Below are positions 54,701 to 64,000 of a stretch of DNA of 64,000 bases, in pieces. Numbering within the stretch: position 1 is the stretch's first letter; each line of letters begins with the position of its first letter. The stretch is from Halictus rubicundus (taxonomy: Eukaryota > Arthropoda > Insecta > Hymenoptera > Halictidae), in the NCBI RefSeq assembly GCF_050948215.1, contig NW_027488567.1:806001-870000 (forward strand), given 5' to 3'. Both the position numbers and the translations under genes were made by a program. The notes under the pieces are model-generated. The model was not told the origin of the DNA. It saw only the letters and a program-made list of their open reading frames with translations, and did not search any database.

Positions 54701-57700
54701 ATAGAGGATAGGATAGGATTGAGGATAGGATAGGAAAGGGGACAGGATAGGATACAGGATACGATATTATAGAGGATAGGATAGGATAGAGGATAGGATA
54801 GGATAGAGGATAGGATAGGATAGAGGATAGGATAGGATAGAGGATAGGATAGGATAGAGGATAGGATAGGATAGAGGATAGGATAGGATAGAGGATACGA
54901 TATTATAGAGGATAGGATAGGATAGAGGATAGGATAGGATAGAGGATAGGATAGGATAGAGGATACCATAGGATAGAGGATAGGATAGGATTGAGGATAA
55001 CATAGGGGATTGGATAGGATAGAGGATAGGAGACGATAGAGGATAGGATAGGATTGATGATAGGATAGGATAGATGATATTATAGGAAAGAGGATAGGAT
55101 ATGATAGAGGATACGATATTATAGAGGATAGGATAGGATAGGGGATAGGATAGGATGGAGGATAGGATAGGATAGAGGATAAGATAGGATAGAGTATAAC
55201 ATAGGGGATTGGATAGGATAGAGGATAGGAGACGATAGAGGATAGGATAGGATTGATGATAGGATAGGAAAGATTACAGGATAGGATACAGGATACGATA
55301 TTATAGAGGATACGATATTATAGAGGATAGGATAGGATAGAGGATAGGATAGGATAGAGGATAGGATAGGACAGAGGATAGGATAGGATATAGGATAGGA
55401 TAGGATAGAGGATAGGATAGGATAGAGGATAGGATAGGATAGATGATTGGATAGGATAGAGGATACCAAAGGATAGAGGATAGGATAGGATTGAGGATAG
55501 GATAGGAAAGAGGACAGGGTGGGATACAGGATACGATATTATAGAGGATACGATATTATAGAGGATACGATATTATAGAGGATAGGATAGGATAGAGGAT
55601 AGGATAGGATAGAGGATAGGATAGGATAGAGGATAGGATAGGATAGAGGATAGGATAGGATAGAGGATAGGATAGAGGATTGGATAGGATAGAGGATATT
55701 ATAGGATAGAGGATAGGATAGGATAGCGGATAGGATAGTATGGAGTATACGATAGAATTGAGGATAGGATAGGGTTGAGGATAGGATAGGATAGAGGATA
55801 GGAGAAGATAGAGGATAGGATAGGATAGAGGATAGGATACGATAGAGGATAGGATAGAGAATAGGATAGGATAGAGGATAGGGGATTGGATCGGATACAG
55901 GATAGGAGACGGTAGAGGATTGGATAGGATAGAGGATATTATAGGATAGAGGATAGGATAGGATTGATGATAGGATAGGAAAGATTACAGGATAGGATAC
56001 AGGATACGATATTATAGAGGATAGGATAGGATAGAGGATAGGATAGGATAGAGGATAGGATAGGATAGAGCATAGGATAGGATAAAGGATTGGATAGGAT
56101 AGAGGATACCAAAGGATAGAGGATAGGATAGGATTGAGGATAGGATAGGAAAGAGGACAGTATAGGATACAGGATACGATATTATAGAGGATACGATATT
56201 ATAGAGGATAGGATAGGATAGAGGATAGGATAGGATAGAGGATAGGATAGGATAGAGGATAGGATAGGATAGAGGATAGGATAGGATAGAGGATAGGATA
56301 GGATAGAGGATAGGATAGGATAGAGGATAGGATAGGATAGAGGATAGGATAGGATAGAGGATAGGATAGGATAGAGGATAGGATAGGATAGAGGATAGGG
56401 TAGGATAGAGGATAGGATGGTATACAGGATAGGATAGGATAGACGATAGGATAGGATAGAGGATAGGATAGGATAGAGGATAGGATAGGATAGAGGATAG
56501 GATAGTATAGAGGATAGGATACGATAGAGGATAGGATAGAGAATAGGATAGGATAGAGGATAGGGGATTGGATCGGATACAGGATAGGAGACGGTAGAGG
56601 ATTGGATAGGATAGAGGATAGGATAGGATAGAGGATATTATAGGATAGAGGATAGGATAGGATTGATGTTAGGATAGGAAAGATTACAGGATAGGATACA
56701 GGATACGATATTATAGAGGATAGGATAGGATAGAGGATAGGATAGGATAGAGGATAGGATAGGATAGAGGATAGGATAGGATATAGGATAGGATAGGATA
56801 GAGGATAGGATAGGATAGAGGATAGGATAGGATAGATGATTGGATAGGATAGAGGATACCAAAGGATAGAGGATAGGATAGGATTGAGGATAGGATAGGA
56901 AAGAGGACAGGATAGGATACAGGATACGATATTATAGAGGATACGATATTATAGAGGATACGATATTATAGAGGATAGGATAGGATAGAGGATAGAATAG
57001 GATAGAGGATAGGATAGGATAGAGGATAGAATAGGATAGAGGATAGGATAGGACAGAGGATAGGATAGGATAGAGGATAGGATAGGATAGAGGATAGGAT
57101 ACGGATAGAGGATAGGATAGGATAAAGGATAGGATAGAGGATAGGATAGAGGATTGGATAGGATAGAGGATAGGATAGGATAGCGGATAGGATAGTATGG
57201 AGTATACGATAGAATTGAGGATGGGATAGGGTTGAGGATAGGATAGGAAAGAGGATAGGAGAAGATAGAGGATAGGATAGGATAGAGGATAGGATACGAT
57301 AGAGGATAGGATAGAGAATAGGATAGGATAGAGGATAGGGGATTGGATCGGATATGGGATAGGAGACGGTAGAGGATTGGATAGGATAGAGGATATTATA
57401 GGATAGAGGATAGGATAGGATTGATGATAGGATAGGAAAGATTACAGGATAGGATACAGGATACGATATTATAGAGGATACGATATTATAGAGGATAGGA
57501 TAGGATAGAGGATAGGATAGGATAGGATAGAGGATAGGATAGGATATAGGATAGGATAGGATAGAGCATAGGATAGGATAGAGGATAGGATAGGATAGAG
57601 GATTGGATAGGATAGAGGATACCAAAGGATAGAGGATAGGATAGGATTGAGGATAGGATAGGAAAGGGGACAGGATAGGATACAGGATACGATATTATAG

Positions 57701-58422
57701 AGGATAGGATAGGATAGAGGATAGGATAGGATAGAGGATAGGATAGGATAGAGGATAGGATAGGATAGAGGATAGGATAGGATAGAGGATAGGATAGGAT
57801 AGAGGATAGGATAGGATAGAGGATAGGATAGGATAGAGGATAGGATAGGATAGAGGATACGATATTATAGAGGATAGGATAGGATAGAGGATAGGATAGG
57901 ATAGAGGATAGGATAGGATAGAGGATAGCATAGGATAGAGGATAGGATAGGATTGAGGATAACATAGGGGATTGGATAGGATAGAGGATAGGAGACGATA
58001 GAGGATAGGATAGGATTGATGATAGGATAGGATAGATGATATTATAGGAAAGAGGATAGGATATGATAGAGGATACGATATTATAGAGGATAGGATAGGA
58101 TAGGGGATAGGATAGGATGGAGGATAGGATAGGATAGAGGATAAGATAGGATAGAGTATAACATAGGGGATTGGATAGGATAGAGGATAGGAGACGATAG
58201 AGGATAGGATAGGATTGATGATAGGATAGGAAAGATTACAGGATAGGATACAGGATACGATATTATAGAGGATACGATATTATAGAGGATAGGATAGGAT
58301 AGAGGATAGGATAGGATAGAGGATAGGATAGGACAGAGGATAGGATAGGATATAGGATAGGATAGGATAGAGGATAGGATAGGATAGAGGATAGGATAGG
58401 ATAGATGATTGGATAGGATAGA

Positions 58423-58439
58423 GGATACCAAAGGATAGA
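58423..58439 (+). repeat. Variant unit GGATACCAAAGGATAGA (exemplar)
   Basis: This is a full-length 17-mer variant with CCAAA in place of GGATA at the second pentamer. It nearly always follows ATTGGATAGGATAGA and precedes GGATAGGATAGGATTGA. It marks the mid-point of the HOR cycle throughout the array. Sub-variants are ATACCATAGG (near 37,260; 46,290; 47,780; 53,010; 54,966) and ATACGAAAGG (16,448). Confidence 0.9.
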
Positions 58440-58490
58440 GGATAGGATAGGATTGAGGATAGGATAGGAAAGAGGACAGGGTGGGATACA

Positions 58491-58541
58491 GGATACGATA
58501 TTATAGAGGATACGATATTATAGAGGATACGATATTATAGA
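58491..58541 (+). repeat. Triple GGATACGATATTATAGA variant unit
   Basis: This is an exemplar of the commonest diverged 17-mer, differing from canonical by one G-to-C and two substitutions to T (GGATACGATATTATAGA). Here three copies stand in tandem. Single, double and triple versions follow almost every CAGGATAGGATACA segment in the window. Because the unit contains TTA, its complement supplies the stop codon that ends most of the reverse-strand open frames. Confidence 0.93.
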
Positions 58542-58990
58542 GGATAGGATAGGATAGAGGATAGGATAGGATAGAGGATAGGATAGGATAGAGGATAGGA
58601 TAGGATAGAGGATAGGATAGGATAGAGGATAGGATAGGATAGAGGATAGGATAGGATAGAGGATAGGATAGGATAGAGGATAGGATAGGATAGAGGATAG
58701 GATAGGATAGAGGATAGGATAGGATAGAGGATAGGATAGGATAGAGGATAGGATAGGATAGAGGATAGGATAGGATAGAGGATAGGATAGGATAGAGGAT
58801 AGGATAGGATAGAGGATAGGATAGGATAGAGGATAGGATAGGATAGAGGATAGGATAGGATAGAGGATAGGATAGGATAGAGGATAGGATAGGATAGAGG
58901 ATAGGATAGGATAGAGGATAGGATAGGATAGAGGATAGGATAGGATAGAGGATAGGATAGGATAGAGGATAGGATAGGATAGAGGATAGG
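58541..58990 (+). repeat. Longest uninterrupted canonical 17-mer run
   Basis: About 450 bp, or roughly 26 units, with no visible substitution or length change. It begins after the three GATACGATATTATAG units and ends at the GGGTAGG variant at 58,991. The related positions in copies 1 and 2 (about 42.5 kb and 48.4 kb) have much shorter canonical runs. This is the most homogeneous stretch in the window and is best read as a recent local expansion. Confidence 0.9.
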
Positions 58991-60240
58991 GTAGGATAGA
59001 GGATAGGATGGTATACAGGATAGGATAGGATAGACGATAGGATAGGATAGAGGATAGGATAGGATAGAGGATAGGATAGGATAGAGGATAGGATAGTATA
59101 GAGGATAGGATACGATAGAGGATAGGATAGAGAATAGGATAGGATAGAGGGTAGGGGATTGGATCGGATACAGGATAGGATAGGATAGAGGATATTATAG
59201 GATAGAGGATAGGATAGGATTGATGTTAGGATAGGAAAGATTACAGGATAGGATACAGGATACGATATTATAGAGGATAGGATAGGATAGAGGATAGGAT
59301 AGGATAGAGGATAGGATAGGATAGAGGATAGGATAGGATAGAGGATAGGATAGGATAGAGGATAGGATAGGATATATGATAGGATAGGATAGAGCATAGG
59401 ATAGGATAGAGGATAGGATAGGATAGAGGATTGGATAGGATAGAGGATACCAAAGGATAGAGGATAGGATAGGAATGAGGATAGGATAGGAAAGAGGACA
59501 GGATAGGATACAGGATACGATATTATAGAGGATACTATATTATAGAGGATAGGATAGGATAGAGGGTAGGATAGGATAGAGGATAGGATAGGATAGAGGA
59601 TAGGATAGGACAGAGGATAGTATAGGATAGAGGATAGAATAGGATAGAGGATAGGATAGGATAGAGGATAGGATGGGATAGAGGATAGGATAGGATAGAG
59701 GATAGGATAGGATAGAGGATAGGATAGGATAGAGGATAGGATAGGATAGAGGATAGGATAGGATAGAGGATAGGATAAGACAGAGGATAGGATAGGATAG
59801 AGGATAGGATATTATAGAGGATAGGATAGGATAGAGGATAGGATATTATAGAGGATAGGATAGGTTAGAGGATAACATAGGGGTTTGGATAGCATAGAGC
59901 ATAGGAGACGATAGAGGACAGGATAGGTTTGATGATAGGATAGGAAAGAGGACAGGATAGGATACAGGATACGATATTATAGAGGATAGGATAGGATAGA
60001 TAATAGGATAGGATAGAGGATAAGATAGGATAGAGGATAGGATAGAGGATTGGATAGGATAGGATAGCGGATAGGATAGGATGGAGTATAGGATAGAATT
60101 GAGGATAGGATAGGGTTGAGGATAGGATAGGAAAGAGGACAGGATAGGATAGAGGATAGGATAGGATAGAGGATAGGATAGGATAGAGCAGGATAGGATA
60201 GAGGATAGGATAGAGGATAGGATAGAGGATTGGATAGGAT

Positions 60241-61900
60241 AGAGGACATTATAGGATAGAGGATAGGATAGGATAGCGGATAGGATAGGATGGGGTATAG
60301 GATAGAATTGAGGATAGGATATTATAGAGGATAGGATACGATAGAGGATAGGATAGAGAATAGGATAGGATAGAGGATAGGGGATTGGATCGGATACAGG
60401 ATAGGAGACGGTAGAGGATTGGATAGGATAGAGGATAGGATAGGATAGAGGATATTATAGGATAGAGGATAGGATAGGATTGATGTTAGGATAGGAAAGA
60501 TTACAGGATAGGATACAGGATACGATATTATAGAGGATACGATATTATAGAGGATAGGATAGGATAGAGGATAGGATAGGATAGAGGATAGGATAGGATA
60601 GAGGATAGTATAGGATAGAGGATAGGATAGGATAGAGGATAGGATAGGATAGAGGATAGGATAGGATATAGGATAGGATAGGATAGAGGATAGGATAGGA
60701 TAGAGGATAGGATAGGATAGAGGATAGGATAGGATAGATGATTGGATAGGATAGAGGATACCAAAGGATAGAGGATAGGATAGGATTGAGGATAGGATAG
60801 GAAAGAGGACAGGATAGGATACAGGATACGATATTATAGAGGATACGATATTATAGAGGATACGATATTATAGAGGATAGGATAGGATAGAGGATTGGAT
60901 AGGATAGAGGATAGGATAGGATAGAGGATAGAATAGGATAGAGGATCGGATAGGACAGAGGATAGGATAGGATAGAGGATAGGATAGGATAGAGGATAGG
61001 ATAGGATAGAGGATAGGATAGGATAGAGCAGGATAGGATAGAGGATAGGATAGAGGATAGGATAGAGGATTGGATAGGATAGAGGACATTATAGGATAGA
61101 GGATAGGATAGGATAGCGGATAGGATAGGATGGAGTATAGGATAGAATTGAGGATAGGATATTATAGAGGATAGGATACGATAGAGGATAGGATAGAGAA
61201 TAGGATAGGATAGAGGATAGGGGATTGGATCGGATACAGGATAGGAGACGGTAGAGGATTGGATAGGATAGAGGATAGGATAGGATAGAGGATATTATAG
61301 GATAGAGGATAGGATAGGATTGATGTTAGGATAGGAAAGATTACAGGATAGGATACAGGATACGATATTATAGAGGATACGATATTATAGAGGATAGGAT
61401 AGGATAGAGGATAGGATAGGATAGAGGATAGGATAGGATAGAGGATAGTATAGGATAGAGGATAGGATAGGATAGAGGATAGGATAGGATAGAGGATAGG
61501 ATAGGATATAGGATAGGATAGGATAGAGGATAGGATAGGATAGAGGATAGGATAGGATAGATGATTGGATAGGATAGAGGATACCAAAGGATAGAGGATA
61601 GGATAGGATTGAGGATAGGATAGGAAAGAGGACAGGATAGGATACAGGATACGATATTATAGAGGATACGATATTATAGAGGATACGATATTATAGAGGA
61701 TAGGATAGGATAGAGGATTGGATAGGATAGAGGATAGGATAGGATAGAGGATAGAATAGGATAGAGGATAGGATAGGACAGAGGATAGGATAGGATAGAG
61801 GATAGGATAGGATAGAGGATAGGATACGGATAGAGGATAGGATAGGATAAAGGATAGGATAGAGGATAGGATAGAGGATTGGATAGGATAGAGGATAGGA
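60241..61900 (+). repeat. 840-bp tandem duplication, two copies
   Basis: Copies start at 60,241 and 61,081 with GAGGACATTATAGG, and match at exactly 840 bp for about 480 bp. One substitution is visible (TGGGGTATAGG near 60,292 against TGGAGTATAGG). One 17-mer difference then changes the offset to 823. Each copy contains AGCGG, GAATTGAGG, GATACGATAG, GGATTGGATCGG, GATTACAGG, GATACGATATTATAG units, ATACCAAAGG and GAAAGAGGACAGG: a clean example of one complete HOR cycle. Confidence 0.9.
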
Positions 61901-62420
61901 TAGGAAAGAGGATAGGATAGGATAGAGGATAGGATAGGATACGGATAGAGGATAGGATAGGATAAAGGATAGGATAGAGGATAGGATAGAGGATTGGATA
62001 GGATAGAGGATATTATAGGATAGAGGATAGGATAGGATAGCGGATAGGATAGTATGGAGTATACGATAGAATTGAGGACAGGATAGGGTTGAGGATAGGA
62101 TAGGATAGAGGATAGGAGAAGATAGAGGATAGGATAGGATAAAGGATAGGATACGATAGAGGATAGGATAGAGAATAGGATAGGATAGAGGATAGGGGAT
62201 TGGATCGGATATGGGATAGGAGACGGTAGAGGATTGTATAGGATAGAGGATATTATAGGATAGAGGATAGGATAGGATTGATGATAGGATAGGAAAGATT
62301 ACAGGATAGGATACAGGATACGATATTATAGAGGATACGATATTATAGAGGATAGGATAGGATAGAGGATAGGATAGGATAGAGGATAGGATAGGATAGA
62401 GGATAGGATAGGATAGAGGA
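61561..62420 (+). repeat. 1,094-bp tandem duplication, copy 1
   Basis: It matches the next block at a constant offset of 1,094 (GATGATTGG at 61,560, CGG at 62,041, TATTATAG at 62,341). Nested inside is a 115-bp duplication of the GATACGGATAG...GATAAAGG...ATTGG segment, with GATACGG at 61,827 and 61,942. The match ends at about 62,420. The 234 bp from there to copy 2 carry an extra GATTACAGG/GATACGATATTATAG segment. Confidence 0.9.
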
Positions 62421-62654
62421 TAGGATAGGAAAGATTACAGGATAGGATACAGGATACGATATTATAGAGGATAGGATAGGATAGAGGATAGGATAGGATA
62501 GAGGATAGGATAGGATAGAGGATAGGATAGGATAGAGGATAGTATAGGATAGAGGATAGGATAGGATAGAGGATAGGATAGGATAGAGGATAGGATAGGA
62601 TATAGGATAGGATAGGATAGAGGATAGGATAGGATAGAGGATAGGATAGGATAG

Positions 62655-63514
62655 ATGATTGGATAGGATAGAGGATACCAAAGGATAGAGGATAGGATAG
62701 GATTGAGGATAGGATAGGAAAGAGGACAGGATAGGATACAGGATACGATATTATAGAGGATACGATATTATAGAGGATACGATATTATAGAGGATAGGAT
62801 AGGATAGAGGATAGGATAGGATAGAGGATAGGATAGGATAGAGGATAGAATAGGATAGAGGATAGGATAGGACAGAGGATAGGATAGGATAGAGGATAGG
62901 ATAGGATAGAGGATAGGATACGGATAGAGGATAGGATAGGATAAAGGATAGGATAGAGGATAGGATAGAGGATTGGATAGGATAGAGGATAGGATAGGAA
63001 AGAGGATAGGATAGGATAGAGGATAGGATAGGATACGGATAGAGGATAGGATAGGATAAAGGATAGGATAGAGGATAGGATAGAGGATTGGATAGGATAG
63101 AGGATATTATAGGATAGAGGATAGGATAGGATAGCGGATAGGATAGTATGGAGTATACGATAGAATTGAGGACAGGATAGGGTTGAGGATAGGATAGGAT
63201 AGAGGATAGGAGAAGATAGAGGATAGGATAGGATAAAGGATAGGATACGATAGAGGATAGGATAGAGAATAGGATAGGATAGAGGATAGGGGATTGGATC
63301 GGATATGGGATAGGAGACGGTAGAGGATTGGATAGGATAGAGGATATTATAGGATAGAGGATAGGATAGGATTGATGATAGGATAAGAAAGATTACAGGA
63401 TAGGATACAGGATACGATATTATAGAGGATACGATATTATAGAGGATAGGATAGGATAGAGGATAGGATAGGATAGAGGATAGGATAGGATAGAGGATAG
63501 GATAGGATAGAGGA
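62655..63514 (+). repeat. 1,094-bp tandem duplication, copy 2
   Basis: This is a direct copy of 61.56-62.42 kb, including the nested 115-bp duplication (GATACGG at 62,921 and 63,036). The nested event therefore happened before the 1,094-bp duplication. Few differences are visible; one is GGATAAGAAAG near 63,382 against GGATAGGAAAG. After 63,514 the array continues as short diverged cycles with GATAAAGG and TATTATAGAGG units up to the window edge. Confidence 0.9.
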
Positions 63515-64000
63515 TAGGAGAAGATAGAGGATAGGATAGGATAAAGGATAGGATAGGATAGAGGATAGGATAAGACAGAGGATAGGATAGGATAGAGGAT
63601 AGGATATTATAGAGGATAGGATAGGATAGAGGATAGGATAGGATAAAGGATAGGATACGATAGAGGATAGGATAGGATAGAGGATAGGATATTATAGAGG
63701 ATAGGATAGGATAGAGGATAGGATAGGATAAAGGATAGGATACGATAGAGGATAGGATAGAGAATAGGATAGGATAGAGGATAGGGGATTGGATCGGATA
63801 TGGGATAGGAGACGGTAGAGGATTGTATAGGATAGAGGATATTATAGGATAGAGGATAGGATAGGATTGATGATAGGATAGGAAAGATTACAGGATAGGA
63901 TACAGGATACGATATTATAGAGGATAGGATAGGATAGAGGATAGGATAGGATAGAGGATAGGATAGGATAGAGGATAGGATAGGATAGAGGATAGGATAG

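Larger units (their letters stand above)
51722..61080 (+). repeat. Large HOR copy 3 (~9.3 kb)
   Basis: This copy follows copy 1 along its full length and so carries the segments missing from copy 2. It starts at the GAGTATAGG landmark (51,725; 44,988 in copy 2). It has its own version of the internal duplication: 54.0-55.5 kb against 57.0-58.4 kb, offsets 2,979-2,962. It also contains a uniquely long canonical 17-mer run at 58.54 kb. Its tail (59.98-60.25 kb) matches copy 2 at offset 10,476, and 60.87-61.09 kb matches 50.375-50.6 kb at 10,493. Confidence 0.88.
1..64000 (+). repeat. GA(GGATA)3 17-mer satellite array, whole window
   Basis: The window is a continuous tandem array of the 17-mer GAGGATAGGATAGGATA and its diverged derivatives, all in one orientation. 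The canonical unit contains 7 G, 7 A, 3 T and no C, so the + strand is extremely purine-rich and C occurs only in variant units. Internally it is three GGATA pentamers plus GA, and units with one, two or four pentamers also occur. No unique sequence, transposon, RNA gene or plausible coding region interrupts it, and it is not terminated at either end. This organisation is typical of eukaryotic satellite DNA; prokaryotic genomes do not carry arrays of this size. Chromosomal position (centromere, subtelomere, sex chromosome) and taxon cannot be read from the sequence. The family was not recognised. Confidence 0.97.

Noticed and set aside
58541..58990. Repetitive protein gene (silk-, antigen- or antifreeze-like) encoded by the cleanest run
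   Set aside because: The forward strand has TAG stops in every frame of the canonical unit. The reverse frame has no unique amino- or carboxy-terminal sequence and no flanking non-repeat DNA.
1..64000. CRISPR array
   Set aside because: There are regularly spaced repeats, but no unique spacers, and the spacing units are derivatives of the same 17-mer. No cas-like gene is present.
1..64000. Canonical telomeric repeat
   Set aside because: The G-rich, C-poor strand bias resembles a telomere, but the unit GA(GGATA)3 does not match known telomeric units such as TTAGGG, TTTAGGG or TTAGG, and complex ordered variants are not telomere-like. A subtelomeric location remains possible.
1..64000. Plain GATA or GGATA microsatellite
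   Set aside because: The pentamer is regularly interrupted by GA every third copy, and ordered diverged units build a higher-order repeat, so a simple-repeat label misses the structure.
1..64000. tRNA, rRNA or other structured RNA genes
   Set aside because: The near absence of C on the + strand leaves almost no Watson-Crick self-complementarity. No cloverleaf, hairpin or conserved rRNA segment was seen.

Overview
The whole 64-kb window is one tandem-repeat (satellite) array. I found no gene, RNA gene, transposable element or other unique sequence in it, and the first and last bases both lie inside the array, so it continues past both ends. The base unit is a 17-mer, GAGGATAGGATAGGATA, best written GA(GGATA)3: a dinucleotide plus three copies of the pentamer GGATA. 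Shorter and longer relatives, GA(GGATA)n with n = 1, 2 or 4 (7, 12 and 22 bp), are interspersed. The canonical unit has no C at all and is 14/17 purine on the + strand; all units point the same way. This is a eukaryotic satellite, probably heterochromatic (centromeric, pericentromeric, subtelomeric or sex-chromosome). I do not recognise the family and cannot name the organism.

Above the 17-mer there is a second level: a limited vocabulary of diverged units that recur in a fairly fixed order. A typical cycle is: CGG...GAATTGAGG...GGGTTGAGG; then GATACGATAG...GAGAATAGG; then GGGGATTGGATCGG...GAGACGG; then TATTATAGG; then ATTGATGATAGG...GATTACAGG; then GGATACGATATTATAGA repeated 1-3 times; then a run of canonical 17-mers with TATAGG or AGCATAGG variants; then ATTGG...ATACCAAAGG; then ATTGAGG...GAAAGAGGACAGG; then GATACGATATTATAG again; then more canonical 17-mers. 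This forms an irregular higher-order repeat (HOR) of roughly 0.8-1.6 kb.

A third level is segmental duplication within the array. Region by region: 1-8.2 kb is the most heterogeneous mosaic. 8.2-9.75 kb is a 796-bp tandem duplication. 10.0-13.2 kb is a ~1.66-kb tandem duplication. 13.6-16.75 kb is a 1,585-bp tandem duplication. 17.3-17.9 kb is a 328-bp tandem duplication. 18-24.5 kb is a mosaic with small duplications. 24.5-30.8 kb holds three copies of a block, at offsets of about 1.4 and 2.2 kb. 29.6-30.8 kb recurs at 34.1-35.2 kb. 36.1-61 kb holds three very large co-linear copies (about 8.9, 6.7 and 9.3 kb) that differ by internal deletions and expansions; parts of copies 2 and 3 differ at only 3 positions in about 2.4 kb. 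60.2-63.9 kb ends with 840-bp and 1,094-bp tandem duplications.

The complementary strand carries many long open frames, up to 482 codons, with a 17-residue Leu/Ser/Tyr/Pro/Ile period. These are a by-product of a repeat that lacks stop codons in all three reverse frames, and I do not annotate them as genes. All duplications were read by eye through matching landmark variants and offsets; boundaries are good to roughly 10-50 bp unless stated.
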